The notes under the pieces are model-generated. The model did no database searches, was not told the DNA's origin, and saw only the letters and a list, made by a program, of their open reading frames with translations. Positions 1-8,427 of a stretch of 34,346 bases of DNA are shown here, piece after piece. The number at the start of each line of letters is the position of its first letter. The first letter of the stretch is position 1. The position numbers and the translations under genes are program-made. Source of the DNA: an uncultured Alphaproteobacteria bacterium (lineage in GTDB: Bacteria; Pseudomonadota; Alphaproteobacteria; Rs-D84); the NCBI GenBank assembly GCA_904502245.1, contig CAJGDN010000004.1, positions 1 to 34,346 of the forward strand, written 5' to 3'.

Positions 1-737
1 ACCAAATCCCAACCTTCTTTGTCACACCACGACTGCAAAACTTCTCGCAGTGTCTGACCATTCGCAACAACCCATGAACGAACCTGGTCTTTTACAACCT
101 TTGGCGCTTCGGCATCTGCGGACACATCAACTAAGATTTCTGTTTCCGACTCTTCAACAACTCCTTCTACTGCCATTCCTGCATCTGTCGCGACAACACG
201 CATACCATTACGCAAAGCAAAACCTTCATAATTATCAGCATATTTACCACAATTTTTACGTCCACTGCGCGAAACAGCCAAGACATTACCCCCATCATCC
301 TCTAAAACCTCACGATGTAACAGCGGCATTTCTGAATTATTATTACATTCATCATCAAAACCAACAGGAATCTGATTTCCATGCAACATATTTGCACCAC
401 CAGACCAACCCCCAAAGGAACCACGCGCCCCTAAATTAAAATTATTTTCCACAACCAAATCCGCACCAATCTTAGACACAATGCGAATATTTTCATCCTG
501 TTTCTTTTTATTGCACGCACCATGTTCACACGAAACCTCAACATCCGCATCACTGCCTGCCAAAGGCCACGCCGGCACATCCACTTGAATCATTTCAACC
601 TGTTCATATTCGGTTCCATCGACATACCTGTCCTGTTCATAAAACACTTCTGACGTCACAACCTGTGGCAATTCCGACGCAAAGCAATAGCCAGCCGCCG
701 TCGCAAACATAGCAAAAATCAACACCTTACGGAACAT
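1..737 (-). CDS. Secreted TcpQ-domain protein, C-terminus cut by window edge
   Basis: The minus strand is open from an ATG at 735-737 to the left edge, about 245 codons with no stop, so this is a partial gene. The start has a GGAAGG Shine-Dalgarno sequence about 10 nt upstream. The first 20 or so residues (MFRKVLIFAMFATAAGYCFA) look like a Sec signal peptide. The middle is acidic with scattered Cys and matches nothing I know. The last visible residues, about 223-245 (SWVVANGQTLREVLQSWCDK then EGWDLV), have the pattern W-x(4)-G-x-T-L-x(3)-L-x-x-W-x(4)-G-W typical of the TcpQ/PilL C-terminal domain of type IV pilus and conjugation-related periplasmic proteins. It is divergent from the gene at 917. 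The domain call is from memory of the motif. Confidence 0.75.
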   Translation of the reverse strand, partial: MFRKVLIFAMFATAAGYCFASELPQVVTSEVFYEQDRYVDGTEYEQVEMIQVDVPAWPLAGSDADVEVSCEHGACNKKKQDENIRIVSKIGADLVVENNFNLGARGSFGGWSGGANMLHGNQIPVGFDDECNNNSEMPLLHREVLEDDGGNVLAVSRSGRKNCGKYADNYEGFALRNGMRVVATDAGMAVEGVVEESETEILVDVSADAEAPKVVKDQVRSWVVANGQTLREVLQSWCDKEGWDL

Positions 738-916
738 AAGAACCTTCCTTTCCCTTATAAAAACTTCCTTACTTTATATCATATTATATCAATTTGACCG
801 AATCTGTGCAAGACTTAAAACACACACAAAACAATATAAAAAAGATAAAATCGCACGAATCGCAAAAAAATGTTATACTATTGCCCAGAATTGAATCACC
901 AGGAGAAAAAACAACC

Positions 917-1459
917 ATGACAAACACTATAATTTTCATTGCATTTGGCATTATAATTTTATCAATTGGATTTGTTGGCTATTACATTTATCGAACAAAT
1001 TCACAAATCACTGGAATAAACAAAACCCTGGAACATCAATACAACCTGATGGTAAAGATTCAGTCTATACTAAAAAACAAATCTGCAACAAATGCAGTTG
1101 CAGAAAACGCAGAAATGATTTACCAAGACCTGCTGCAAAACCTGATTCCAATCATGGCTGCTATTGATATTATGCCTCGCAACACCCCTGAACACGCACT
1201 GTGGCGTGCACTAGGTGGCATAATGGACGAATACGCAAAAAACCCATTTGCACTGGAAAAACTGCGTCGTGCAATAAAATTAGATTCCGAAGTTGCCCGC
1301 TGCATCGACAACTATATGCGTCGCGCAGATAATTTTCTACATCATTTGACAACGACCGAACCAGATGGTTTACTATCTAATACATTTACGGACGGTCTGT
1401 TGGGGCAATCATTAACATTCTTTGCCCAGGCAAAACAACTGGCCACACAAAACGGTTAA
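917..1459 (+). CDS. Small single-pass membrane protein, unknown function
   Basis: 180 aa from the ATG at 917, chosen because AGGAG sits at 901-905; an upstream in-frame alternative start lacks such a site. Residues about 5-24 are a hydrophobic segment followed by IYR, suggesting an N-terminal anchor. The rest is a soluble, mostly helical domain with a coiled-coil-like stretch after the membrane segment. I recognise no family. It ends 18 nt before sufB on the same strand, so it may be co-transcribed with the SUF genes. A TATACT at 873-878 could be its -10 box. Confidence 0.7.
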   Translation: MTNTIIFIAFGIIILSIGFVGYYIYRTNSQITGINKTLEHQYNLMVKIQSILKNKSATNAVAENAEMIYQDLLQNLIPIMAAIDIMPRNTPEHALWRALGGIMDEYAKNPFALEKLRRAIKLDSEVARCIDNYMRRADNFLHHLTTTEPDGLLSNTFTDGLLGQSLTFFAQAKQLATQNG

Positions 1460-1477
1460 CTTATAAAAAAGGCATAA

Positions 1478-2806
1478 ATGGCAAGGCTGTGTGAAAATCT
1501 TATTCGCGAAATATCATCATCACGCGATGAACCCACATGGTTGTTGCAATGGCGACTTGATGCATTTGCTGCATGGAAAAAGATGACAGAACCCCATTGG
1601 GGCACAATTGACTATTCGCCAATAAACTATGATGACCTTGATTATTACAACACACCAAAACCAATTGACAATTCCGATCTGGCATCTGTTTACGACAAAA
1701 TGGGCCTGCCTGAATCTGAAAAGCGCGCATTACTGGGTATGGCAACAGACACTGTTATCGACAGCCGTTCTGTTCACACATCATATACAGCCGAATTAGA
1801 AAAACACGGAATAATTTTTCTACCATTTTCTGACGCCGTAAAACAACATCCCGATTTAGTAAAAAAATATCTAGGCACCGTGGTACCTGCAAACGATAAT
1901 TTTTTTGCCGCATTAAACGCAGCCGTATTTTCAGACGGGACATTCGTATATATCCCACCTAACACAAAATGCCCAATTGATTTGGCCAGTTATTTCAGAA
2001 TTGAAACTGCAAAAATCGGGCAATTCGAACGTACACTAATAATTGCAGACCACGGTTCCGAATTAACATATATGGAAGGATGCAGTGCCCCACGCCGCCC
2101 CAACCACCAACTGCACAGTGGCGTTGTTGAAATAATCGCACTTGACGACGCAACTGTAAAATATGCAACTGTACAAAACTGGTTCGCGGGGGACTTTGAC
2201 GGCACAAAGAACAATGGCGGCATTTTAAACTTTGTAACCAAGCGTGGTCTATGCCATGAAAATGCGAAATTATTATGGACACAAATGGAAATTGGCAGCG
2301 CCATGACATGGAAGTATCCATCAACAATTTTGCGCGGAAACAATGCGTACAGCGACTTTTATTCTCTGTCAATAACACGTGGCGCACAACAGGCAGACAC
2401 CGGCACAAAAATGATTCACACAGGCAACGGCACAACATCAAACATCGTATCGTATGGGGTGGCACTGGACAAATCCGTACAAACATTTCGCAGTCTGGTA
2501 TCATTTACCGGAAACAATTGCACTAACGCTTCAAAATGCGACAGTCGGCTAATCGGCGACAACGCAATTGCAAACACCCTGCCCCGCATTATTCACAACG
2601 GCACAAACAATCACCAATCACACGAAGCGCGCACAGGAACAATCGATACCACCACTTTGAATTATTTGAACATGGCAGGCATTGAAACAGATGTTGCAAC
2701 CGCACTGATTATTGGTGCCGCCGCGACCCCTGTATTATCACGCCTGCCGATGGAATTTCTGGTTGAATCGAAACAATTAATACAAATGGCTTTATCCAAG
2801 GATTAA
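1478..2806 (+). CDS. sufB: Fe-S cluster assembly scaffold SufB
   Basis: 442 aa. SufB is the beta-helical scaffold subunit of the SufBC(D) complex on which Fe-S clusters are built in the cytosol. The N-terminus carries the family pattern EPTWLLQWRLDAF. The C-terminal core keeps KCDSRLIGD (Cys about residue 354), corresponding to the QCDS Cys segment of SufB, and SHEARTG (His about 382, Glu about 383), corresponding to the EHEATTS segment. The GIET...LP-x-EF tail is also typical. The region between these motifs is more diverged than in E. coli. SufB rather than SufD is chosen from the N-terminal motif and the length. sufC starts 3 nt after the stop. Confidence 0.93.
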   Translation: MARLCENLIREISSSRDEPTWLLQWRLDAFAAWKKMTEPHWGTIDYSPINYDDLDYYNTPKPIDNSDLASVYDKMGLPESEKRALLGMATDTVIDSRSVHTSYTAELEKHGIIFLPFSDAVKQHPDLVKKYLGTVVPANDNFFAALNAAVFSDGTFVYIPPNTKCPIDLASYFRIETAKIGQFERTLIIADHGSELTYMEGCSAPRRPNHQLHSGVVEIIALDDATVKYATVQNWFAGDFDGTKNNGGILNFVTKRGLCHENAKLLWTQMEIGSAMTWKYPSTILRGNNAYSDFYSLSITRGAQQADTGTKMIHTGNGTTSNIVSYGVALDKSVQTFRSLVSFTGNNCTNASKCDSRLIGDNAIANTLPRIIHNGTNNHQSHEARTGTIDTTTLNYLNMAGIETDVATALIIGAAATPVLSRLPMEFLVESKQLIQMALSKD

Positions 2807-2809
2807 AAA

Positions 2810-3487
2810 ATGCTGACAATAAAAAACCTAACTGTTTCTATGAATAATCGCGAATTATTATCCGATATCAATCTGGAAATAAAATCTGGTGAACGCCACT
2901 TGCTGTGCGGCCACAACGGTTCTGGCAAATCTACACTGGCCCAAACAATTGTCGGCATTCCTGAATACGAAATAAAATCAGGGCAAATAATTTTTGACAA
3001 TCACGACGTAACAAAAGAAAACATAACCACGCGCGCACTGATGGGAATATTTCTGGGCGCACAGCACGTACCTGAAATCCCTGGGCTGACATTAATCAGC
3101 TTCTTAAAACATTCATGTGCCGCGCACACACACTTTAACACCGGTCGCGATTTATCAATGGCAGAATTTCTAGAAAACCTAGAAAACACACGAACCAAAC
3201 TAAACATTCCACGCGAATGGTTAAATCGCAGCATTAACGTCGGTTTTTCGGGCGGCGAACGCAAACGCATAATGTTATTACGACTGATGCTAACCAATCC
3301 GAAATTTGCAATACTGGACGAGCCCGATTCTGGCGCAGATGCCGAAACAAAAAAATTAATTGCAGACACAATTTACAACATGCCCAACACGACATTCTTA
3401 ATCATCAGCCACCAAACTGACTTTACAGAACAAATTAATATAACAAACACAACAACTTTATCAGATGGAAAAATTATGATAAAATAA
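2810..3487 (+). CDS. sufC: Fe-S cluster assembly ATPase SufC
   Basis: 225 aa ABC-type ATPase that drives conformational change in the SufB(D) scaffold. Walker A is GHNGSGKS (about residues 34-41), the ABC signature is FSGGERKR (about 146-153), and Walker B is ILDEPDSGAD (about 168-177). The SGAD and GGERKR variants are characteristic of SufC rather than a transporter ATPase. It sits 3 nt after sufB. The next gene is not sufD but an unrelated membrane protein. Confidence 0.95.
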   Translation: MLTIKNLTVSMNNRELLSDINLEIKSGERHLLCGHNGSGKSTLAQTIVGIPEYEIKSGQIIFDNHDVTKENITTRALMGIFLGAQHVPEIPGLTLISFLKHSCAAHTHFNTGRDLSMAEFLENLENTRTKLNIPREWLNRSINVGFSGGERKRIMLLRLMLTNPKFAILDEPDSGADAETKKLIADTIYNMPNTTFLIISHQTDFTEQINITNTTTLSDGKIMIK

Positions 3488-3514
3488 TTACAGTTATTTG
3501 AAAGAGAGAAAGAG

Positions 3515-4429
3515 ATGAAAAACACAAGCACATCAAAACTATCCACATGGGTATTCTGGGCACCATTAAAATTTGCATTAACAACATTTATCGCCACATC
3601 TATTATAAGCCTATTGTATTCAGTAATAGCTGGCACAATATATACACAAACACCTGCACCTTATCAACCATTACTATATCTGTGCATAACAACATTCATA
3701 GTATGCACCATCAAAATGTTTTCTAAATTGCCACACATCATCCCTGACCGTAATTCATTTATCGCGACACATAACCTGCAAACAATTCTAACTTCGGGCG
3801 CATTCATATTGACAACGTTCTATATTATGCAAAACGCAAACAAAATTTTATTCCATCTTGCAACAATCAGCAATTCTTCATTCGTCACATTTTTTATATT
3901 CACAATATCCAGCATATTAATCCTATACTTAATCGGCGTATTATTTTCTAATTTTTTCCTAAAATTCCGCCGTATACACTCATTTTGCATTCCTACATGG
4001 AAAATAATTTGCAGTATACCATTTGGTTTTTCCGCCCTGTGGGCACCTGGATATATATTAAAGACTGCGGACAAAAAAACAGACCAAATCGAGATAAAAT
4101 CAAACTGGTATAAACGCTTGACCAACACAATCACATTACATCAAAGTACGACCATTGCAATATTTACACTTATCACAATGTTATCTGGATTCATATTTGG
4201 ATTAAACTCTGTCCTTTTAACATTTATTCTGACACTGATTTTTGGCATATGGTCACTAACAACCGGGGCAAAAAAATTTATAAATAGCATGCCAAATAAA
4301 TACGCAATTTTTGCGATAATAGTAAACATTACAACAATCATAATTTTGACATTAGGCACGCATTTATACACAAACTTAAACACAACAAGAATAAACATTT
4401 CTGAAAACACGGAAACAATAAATCTGTAA
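3515..4429 (+). CDS. Polytopic membrane protein, unknown function
   Basis: 304 aa, start with an AAAGAGAGAAAGAG purine-rich ribosome site just upstream. I count about seven hydrophobic segments (around residues 15-40, 50-66, 88-108, 125-155, 165-180, 215-255 as two, and 265-290), with a Lys/Asp-rich loop near 183-200. No conserved motif is recognised. It lies in the position where sufD is usually found in alphaproteobacterial SUF operons, but it has no SufD beta-helix character. It is followed 11 nt later by the AI-2E-type permease, so these two membrane proteins may be functionally linked. Confidence 0.75.
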   Translation: MKNTSTSKLSTWVFWAPLKFALTTFIATSIISLLYSVIAGTIYTQTPAPYQPLLYLCITTFIVCTIKMFSKLPHIIPDRNSFIATHNLQTILTSGAFILTTFYIMQNANKILFHLATISNSSFVTFFIFTISSILILYLIGVLFSNFFLKFRRIHSFCIPTWKIICSIPFGFSALWAPGYILKTADKKTDQIEIKSNWYKRLTNTITLHQSTTIAIFTLITMLSGFIFGLNSVLLTFILTLIFGIWSLTTGAKKFINSMPNKYAIFAIIVNITTIIILTLGTHLYTNLNTTRINISENTETINL

Positions 4430-4440
4430 AGGCGAAACTC

Positions 4441-5472
4441 ATGAACAAAATAATAATCTTCATCGGCAGCATATTTTTGTTATGGATTGGACGTTCAATA
4501 TTTATTCCATTATTAATTGCAGGATTTCTGTGGTATTTAATGAACGCTATATCCGATTATTATCGCCGTGCCCTACCGACATCTGAAAACAAGAAAATTC
4601 AAAACCACATATTTGACTGGATTGCCAATATCGCAACATTAATAACAGTATGCTTGGTTGGATACCTGTTTACCACCCAGATACGCCCAATGTTTTCAGA
4701 ACTGCTGGCAGCACTGCCTGCATTACAAACTAAACTATCAGATTTTGGTGCATACCTATCAAATTCAATTGGTCTAAGATTTGACAATAACATGATTCCT
4801 AATATCACAAAAATCGCAGCAAACATCGGTTCGTCCATTGCAGGCATCGCCGCATCATTTGGTATGGTTTTGGTATATATGATATTTATGTTTGTTGAAC
4901 AAAGCACGTTTAACAAAAAATTCGCCGCCATGTTTCCTGGTCGCAGACAATACAAAAAAATTCGATATATACTAGACAGCATTGACACAAACATGAAGAA
5001 ATACCTGTTTGTAAAAACAACAATATCCGCAATAACAGGCGTCGCTTCATATTTTTGGATGCAGACAATCGGTCTGGAATTTGCAGGTGTCTGGGCATTT
5101 ATAGTTTTTGTAACCAGTTATATCCCAACAATTGGCGCAATTGTTGCATGTGGGCTGCCTATAATTTATTCACTGGTAACCGCGCCAACATTACAACAAC
5201 CAATTTTAACCGCCATCGGACTAATCGGCATGCAAATATTATTCGGAAATATAATTGAGCCAAAACTAACTGGAAAAACATTAAACTTGTCAACACTGGC
5301 AATATTAATTAACCTGGTATTTTGGGGAATGATTTGGGGTGTCGCCGGCATGTTTTTCAGTGTACCAATGCTGGTTGCGCTGTATGTCACTTGCGCCCAA
5401 TTCGATTCCACACGATGGGTTGCCGTACTGCTGTCTGCAGACGGTCAAATACCAGACAAAAACGAAGAATAA
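4441..5472 (+). CDS. AI-2E family transporter (PerM-like permease)
   Basis: 343 aa inner-membrane protein of the AI-2E/PerM family (PF01594). It shows an N-terminal pair of membrane segments (about residues 1-33 and 55-75), a soluble middle with LSDFGAYLSNS, and a C-terminal membrane bundle containing YIPTIGAIVACGLPIIYSL and the family hallmark GNIIEPKLTGKTLNLS, then a WGMIWGVAGMFFSVP segment. Substrates vary across the family (autoinducer-2 export, Na+/H+ antiport), so none is assigned. It follows the unknown membrane gene by 11 nt and ends at the hairpin at 5493-5515. Confidence 0.88.
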   Translation: MNKIIIFIGSIFLLWIGRSIFIPLLIAGFLWYLMNAISDYYRRALPTSENKKIQNHIFDWIANIATLITVCLVGYLFTTQIRPMFSELLAALPALQTKLSDFGAYLSNSIGLRFDNNMIPNITKIAANIGSSIAGIAASFGMVLVYMIFMFVEQSTFNKKFAAMFPGRRQYKKIRYILDSIDTNMKKYLFVKTTISAITGVASYFWMQTIGLEFAGVWAFIVFVTSYIPTIGAIVACGLPIIYSLVTAPTLQQPILTAIGLIGMQILFGNIIEPKLTGKTLNLSTLAILINLVFWGMIWGVAGMFFSVPMLVALYVTCAQFDSTRWVAVLLSADGQIPDKNEE

Positions 5473-5492
5473 AATTTGCGCTATACGCATAA

Positions 5493-5515
5493 AAACCGGG
5501 CTTTATGCCCGGTTT
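5493..5515. terminator. Shared hairpin between permease and ruvX
   Basis: Perfect 9-bp stem AAACCGGGC (5493-5501) / GCCCGGTTT (5507-5515) with a 5-nt loop. It lies 20 nt after the permease stop and overlaps the last codons and stop of ruvX (the hairpin encodes Asn-Arg-Ala-stop). The A-run on its left gives the minus strand a U-tract, so it is likely a ruvX terminator and possibly bidirectional. Confidence 0.75.
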
Positions 5516-5952
5516 ATCATTGCAATTGCGTTTTCCAGAATCACACGTGCAGATTCAGAATCCAGCCGCTGTTTTAAATCACGCACGCGCACACGCCCCA
5601 TACTTTCTTGGGCGGCATGCGATGTTAAATTTTCTTCTATTCCGCAAATTGGCAATGATGTTTTTTCTGATAATTTTTCCATAAAATCATAAACCATTTT
5701 GGTCGTATCACTATACGATCCATCAGCATATACTGGCACACCAACAACAATTCCAACAACATTTTCTTGCGCTGCCAAATCAGCAACTAAATCCGCATGA
5801 TTTTCTGCACCACGTGGCATATTTATAACATCCCGCACAAACACAAAATTGTGCATTGGATCAGATACCGCAACCCCAATTCGTCGCAGTCCCCAATCGA
5901 TTCCTAAAACACGTCCTTCACGTGGAAAAGCCTTGAAATCTGGCAAAATCAT
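5503..5952 (-). CDS. ruvX: Putative pre-16S rRNA nuclease / Holliday junction resolvase-like YqgF
   Basis: 149 aa, typical family length. RNase H-like fold signature GIDWGLRRIGVAVSD (about residues 18-32) carries the first catalytic Asp; VGIVVGVPVYADG follows the family G-[LIV]-P pattern; the C-terminal segment has LDSESARVILENA, matching the D-x-x-[SA]A-x-x-IL block. In E. coli YqgF matures the 5' end of 16S rRNA. The start ATG at 5950-5952 is preceded by AAGAGG. Only 39 nt separate it from divergent gatC. Confidence 0.93.
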   Translation of the reverse strand: MILPDFKAFPREGRVLGIDWGLRRIGVAVSDPMHNFVFVRDVINMPRGAENHADLVADLAAQENVVGIVVGVPVYADGSYSDTTKMVYDFMEKLSEKTSLPICGIEENLTSHAAQESMGRVRVRDLKQRLDSESARVILENAIAMINRA

Positions 5953-5960
5953 AGTATAAT
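5933..5960 (+). promoter_or_regulatory. Sigma-70-type promoter for gatC
   Basis: TTGAAA (5933-5938), 16-nt spacer, TATAAT (5955-5960). It would start transcription near 5967, about 25 nt before the gatC ATG at 5992. The -35 lies inside the 5' coding end of divergent ruvX and the -10 lies just past its start codon. Confidence 0.7.
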
Positions 5961-5991
5961 TCCTCTTGCTTTATAAATAATAGGATTGAAA

Positions 5992-6288
5992 ATGGCATTT
6001 AGCAAGCAGCAATTACAAAAATTTGCAGATTTAATTAAGATTGAAGTCGCACCAGAAAAACTGGAAGAAATGAATATTGATTCCGTTATTGAATGGTTGG
6101 ATAAACTGCAAAAAATCGACACAAGTGGCGTTAAACCAATGCTTAATCCGGCAGAACACAAACTGCCCCGTCGCGCAGACATTGTAACTGACGGCAACAT
6201 TCGTGATTTAGTTCTGGCAAACACACCAGATAACGCTGGTACATCACGCGGATACTTCGCAGTTCCTAAGGTTATGGACGGTGAATAA
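5992..6288 (+). CDS. gatC: Asp/Glu-tRNA amidotransferase subunit C
   Basis: 98 aa, normal GatC length. GatC is the small belt-like subunit that holds GatA and GatB together in the cytosolic transamidosome converting Glu-tRNA(Gln)/Asp-tRNA(Asn) to the cognate forms. Visible family features are an N-terminal helix with QLQKFADLIKIEV, the DKLQKIDTSGVKP motif (L-x-x-[IV]-D-T-x-x-V-x-P) in the middle, and GYFAVPKVMD at the end (F-x-VPKV). The ATG at 5992 is preceded by AGGA; a TTG two codons earlier is unlikely. It is followed by an unknown gene, then gatA. Confidence 0.93.
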   Translation: MAFSKQQLQKFADLIKIEVAPEKLEEMNIDSVIEWLDKLQKIDTSGVKPMLNPAEHKLPRRADIVTDGNIRDLVLANTPDNAGTSRGYFAVPKVMDGE

Positions 6289-6289
6289 C

Positions 6290-6745
6290 ATGCCAGAAAA
6301 AGACATTCCTGTAAAATTTATTGTTACAGACGCATACGACCCAGAATTCTCTTCATTCGAGCAAGAGGTTGGAAAAATCAACCACACGGATTTAGAATGG
6401 CTGATGTCAGAATTGTCGAACAAGCAGAACACAGTAAAACCTGATTCATGCGTACGCACTATGTCAATTCAGCATCTAGACACCGTCAATTTTGGTGTAA
6501 ACCCATTTCGTAACAAGCGCAATCAATTGGTCGAAATATCTAACCTTTTCTATTTCACAAACACCAAACCAAAATGCACAAAAATATCACACGGCGCAAA
6601 ACTATCACATGGTGCAGACGAAGAAGCAAAGATGAACACATGTTATAAAAACCTGGCAGAAGGAAAATGTTGCGATGAATTTATACGTCGCACACTGGGC
6701 GCAATTTTATTTCCACAATATTACGCAAAAGATAAACAAAGATAA
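6290..6745 (+). CDS. Unknown protein inside gatCAB locus
   Basis: 151 aa from the ATG at 6290 (a GTG at 6281, overlapping the gatC stop, is an alternative). I do not recognise it. No signal peptide or membrane segment is seen. The N-terminal half is acidic (DAYDPEFSSFEQEVG), the C-terminal half is Lys-rich with a cluster of cysteines (C-x(6)-KCC within residues about 113-125) and a small repeat (KISHGAKLSHGA). It starts 1 nt after gatC and ends 15 nt before gatA, so it is surely in the same transcript. Codon use looks like its neighbours. Its position suggests a translation-related role, but that is only guilt by association. Confidence 0.72.
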   Translation: MPEKDIPVKFIVTDAYDPEFSSFEQEVGKINHTDLEWLMSELSNKQNTVKPDSCVRTMSIQHLDTVNFGVNPFRNKRNQLVEISNLFYFTNTKPKCTKISHGAKLSHGADEEAKMNTCYKNLAEGKCCDEFIRRTLGAILFPQYYAKDKQR

Positions 6746-6760
6746 AGAAGAGCAAAAAAA

Positions 6761-8227
6761 ATGATAAACCTGACATTAACAGAAGCCCTGGCAAAATTAA
6801 ACAGCCGCGAAATTTCTGCGGTTGAATTAACACGCGCATATTTGGACCGCATTGAAAAATATGGGACAGACTTAAATTGCTATATCACAACCACGCCTGA
6901 ACGCGCAATGATGGACGCGGCCGCATCTGATGCACGTCGCGCAGCGGGTGATGTTAAGTTCCTGGACGGTGCACCAATTGCGATGAAGGATTTATTTGCC
7001 ACACGCAACATTCGCACAACTGCGGCTTCACGTATGTTGGAAAATTTTGTTCCTGAATACGAATCGACTGTATCACAAAAATTAATTGATGCCGGAACCG
7101 TATTACTGGGTAAAGCAAACCTGGATGAATTCGCAATGGGCACATTCAGTAAAACATCATACTTTGGTGCACCAATCAACCCATGGCAGATTGAACGCGG
7201 TCTGACCGCCGGCGGCTCTTCGGGCGGTTCAACATCCGCAGTGGCGGGCGGCCTGGCCATTGCTGCAACAGGTACTGACACAGGTGGATCTATCCGTTTC
7301 CCTGCGGCAATTACAGGACTGGTTGGGATGAAGCCAACATACGGTCTGTGTTCACGTTGGGGTTGTGTTGCATTTGCATCTTCTTTGGACACACCTGGCC
7401 CAATTGCACGCACTGTTGATGACGCTGCGTTATTGCTATCTGCGATGGCGGGGCACGACGCAAAAGATTCAACCAGCGCCCCAAATGGATTTACCTGCAC
7501 AGAACCATTAAAACCAATTCTGGCCGACGGCAAAAAATTACGTGTTGGCGTAATCCGTGAATTTAATAACGTAAAAATTTCAGACGACATGAAAAATCTG
7601 TTTGAAAAACGCATTGCAGATTTGAAATCAATGGGCGCTGAAATTGTTGAGGTTTCAATTCCAAACATTTTGGACGCACTGGCGGCATATTATATTATCG
7701 CCCCAGCCGAAGCATCATCAAACCTGGCACGTTATGACGGCATGCGCTATGGTCTGCGCGTCGAAGGTTCAGACCTGGTTGACACATATAAAAAGACACG
7801 CGCTGCTGGCTTTGGCGACGAAGTACAACGCCGTATGATTGTCGGTACAGCCGTTTTAAGCAGCGAATCGTATGATGTATATTTCATGCAGGCTGCCCGT
7901 GTTCGTCGCATGATTGCAGACAGTTTTAATTCTGCATTTGAACAATGTGATTTAATCATATGTCCATCCAGTGCTGGCACCGCAATGCCATTGGCATCTG
8001 ACCTGTCCCCACTGGAATACTATGCATTGGATTTATTTACGGTTGCAATGAACCTGGCGGGAATACCTGCATGCAGTGTACCTGCGGGCCTTGCCACAAA
8101 CGGTCTACCACTGGGGATTCAGGTTGTTGGCGCACGCTTTGACGACATGCGCGTTTTGCAGTTGGCAAAACACATTGAAACCGCGGCCGGCATTGACAAC
8201 CGCCCAACAACAATAATGGGGAAATAA
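6761..8227 (+). CDS. gatA: Asp/Glu-tRNA amidotransferase subunit A
   Basis: 488 aa, normal length. Amidase-signature subunit that releases ammonia from glutamine for transamidation of misacylated tRNA. The Ser-cisSer-Lys triad is visible: Lys about 76 in IAMKDLF, Ser about 153 in TAGGSSGGSTSAVAGG, and Ser about 177 in DTGGSIRFPA. MKPTYGLCSRWG and the C-terminal AGIPACSVPAG...LPLGIQVVG blocks are also characteristic. The start has AAGAAGAG about 8 nt upstream. The next gene on this strand is gatB, but a tRNA-Phe gene lies antisense in between. Confidence 0.97.
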   Translation: MINLTLTEALAKLNSREISAVELTRAYLDRIEKYGTDLNCYITTTPERAMMDAAASDARRAAGDVKFLDGAPIAMKDLFATRNIRTTAASRMLENFVPEYESTVSQKLIDAGTVLLGKANLDEFAMGTFSKTSYFGAPINPWQIERGLTAGGSSGGSTSAVAGGLAIAATGTDTGGSIRFPAAITGLVGMKPTYGLCSRWGCVAFASSLDTPGPIARTVDDAALLLSAMAGHDAKDSTSAPNGFTCTEPLKPILADGKKLRVGVIREFNNVKISDDMKNLFEKRIADLKSMGAEIVEVSIPNILDALAAYYIIAPAEASSNLARYDGMRYGLRVEGSDLVDTYKKTRAAGFGDEVQRRMIVGTAVLSSESYDVYFMQAARVRRMIADSFNSAFEQCDLIICPSSAGTAMPLASDLSPLEYYALDLFTVAMNLAGIPACSVPAGLATNGLPLGIQVVGARFDDMRVLQLAKHIETAAGIDNRPTTIMGK

Positions 8228-8258
8228 AAATGGAAATAATGTCCACTCCTTTCGCAAA

Positions 8259-8281
8259 TAAAAAAACGACCCAAACGGTCG
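8259..8281 (-). terminator. Terminator of tRNA-Phe
   Basis: On the minus strand CGACC-GTTTG-GGTCG (8267-8281) is followed by a run of T. It lies just downstream of the tRNA-Phe 3' end and ends 32 nt from the gatA stop. Confidence 0.75.
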
Positions 8282-8296
8282 CACTTAGAAAGGAGA

Positions 8297-8372
8297 TGGT
8301 GGCTAGGGACGGAATCGAACCGCCGACACAGGGATTTTCAGTCCCTTGCTCTACCAACTGAGCTACCTAGCC
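8297..8372 (-). tRNA. tRNA-Phe (GAA)
   Basis: 76 nt including an encoded CCA (8297-8299). Acceptor stem GGCTAGG/CCTAGCC pairs perfectly with discriminator A. The D-arm is GCTCAGTTGGTAGAGC, the anticodon stem-loop GGGAC-TGAAAAT-CCC gives anticodon GAA, and the T-arm contains GGTTCGATTCC. It lies antisense between gatA and gatB. Confidence 0.97.
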
Positions 8373-8384
8373 AACGCGACGACA

Positions 8385-8413
8385 ATAATAAGATACAAAA
8401 AATAAAAAAGCAA
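8385..8413 (-). promoter_or_regulatory. Promoter of tRNA-Phe
   Basis: Minus strand: TTGCTT (8408-8413), 17-nt spacer, TATTAT (8385-8390). It would start near 8378, a few nt before the mature 5' end at 8372. It occupies most of the space upstream of gatB on the opposite strand. Confidence 0.65.
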
Positions 8414-8427
8414 GGGAAAAAGACAAA

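Noticed and set aside
50..439. 129-aa plus-strand frame at the left edge
   Set aside because: Low-complexity His/Leu/Tyr composition and it lies opposite the TcpQ-domain gene, which has a signal peptide, ribosome site and a clear motif.
1990..2504. Long minus-strand frames inside sufB
   Set aside because: Antisense shadows of a clearly conserved gene; no ribosome site or family resemblance.
6880..7668. 262-aa minus-strand frame inside gatA
   Set aside because: Antisense shadow; gatA carries a complete catalytic triad and there is no recognisable protein on the other strand.
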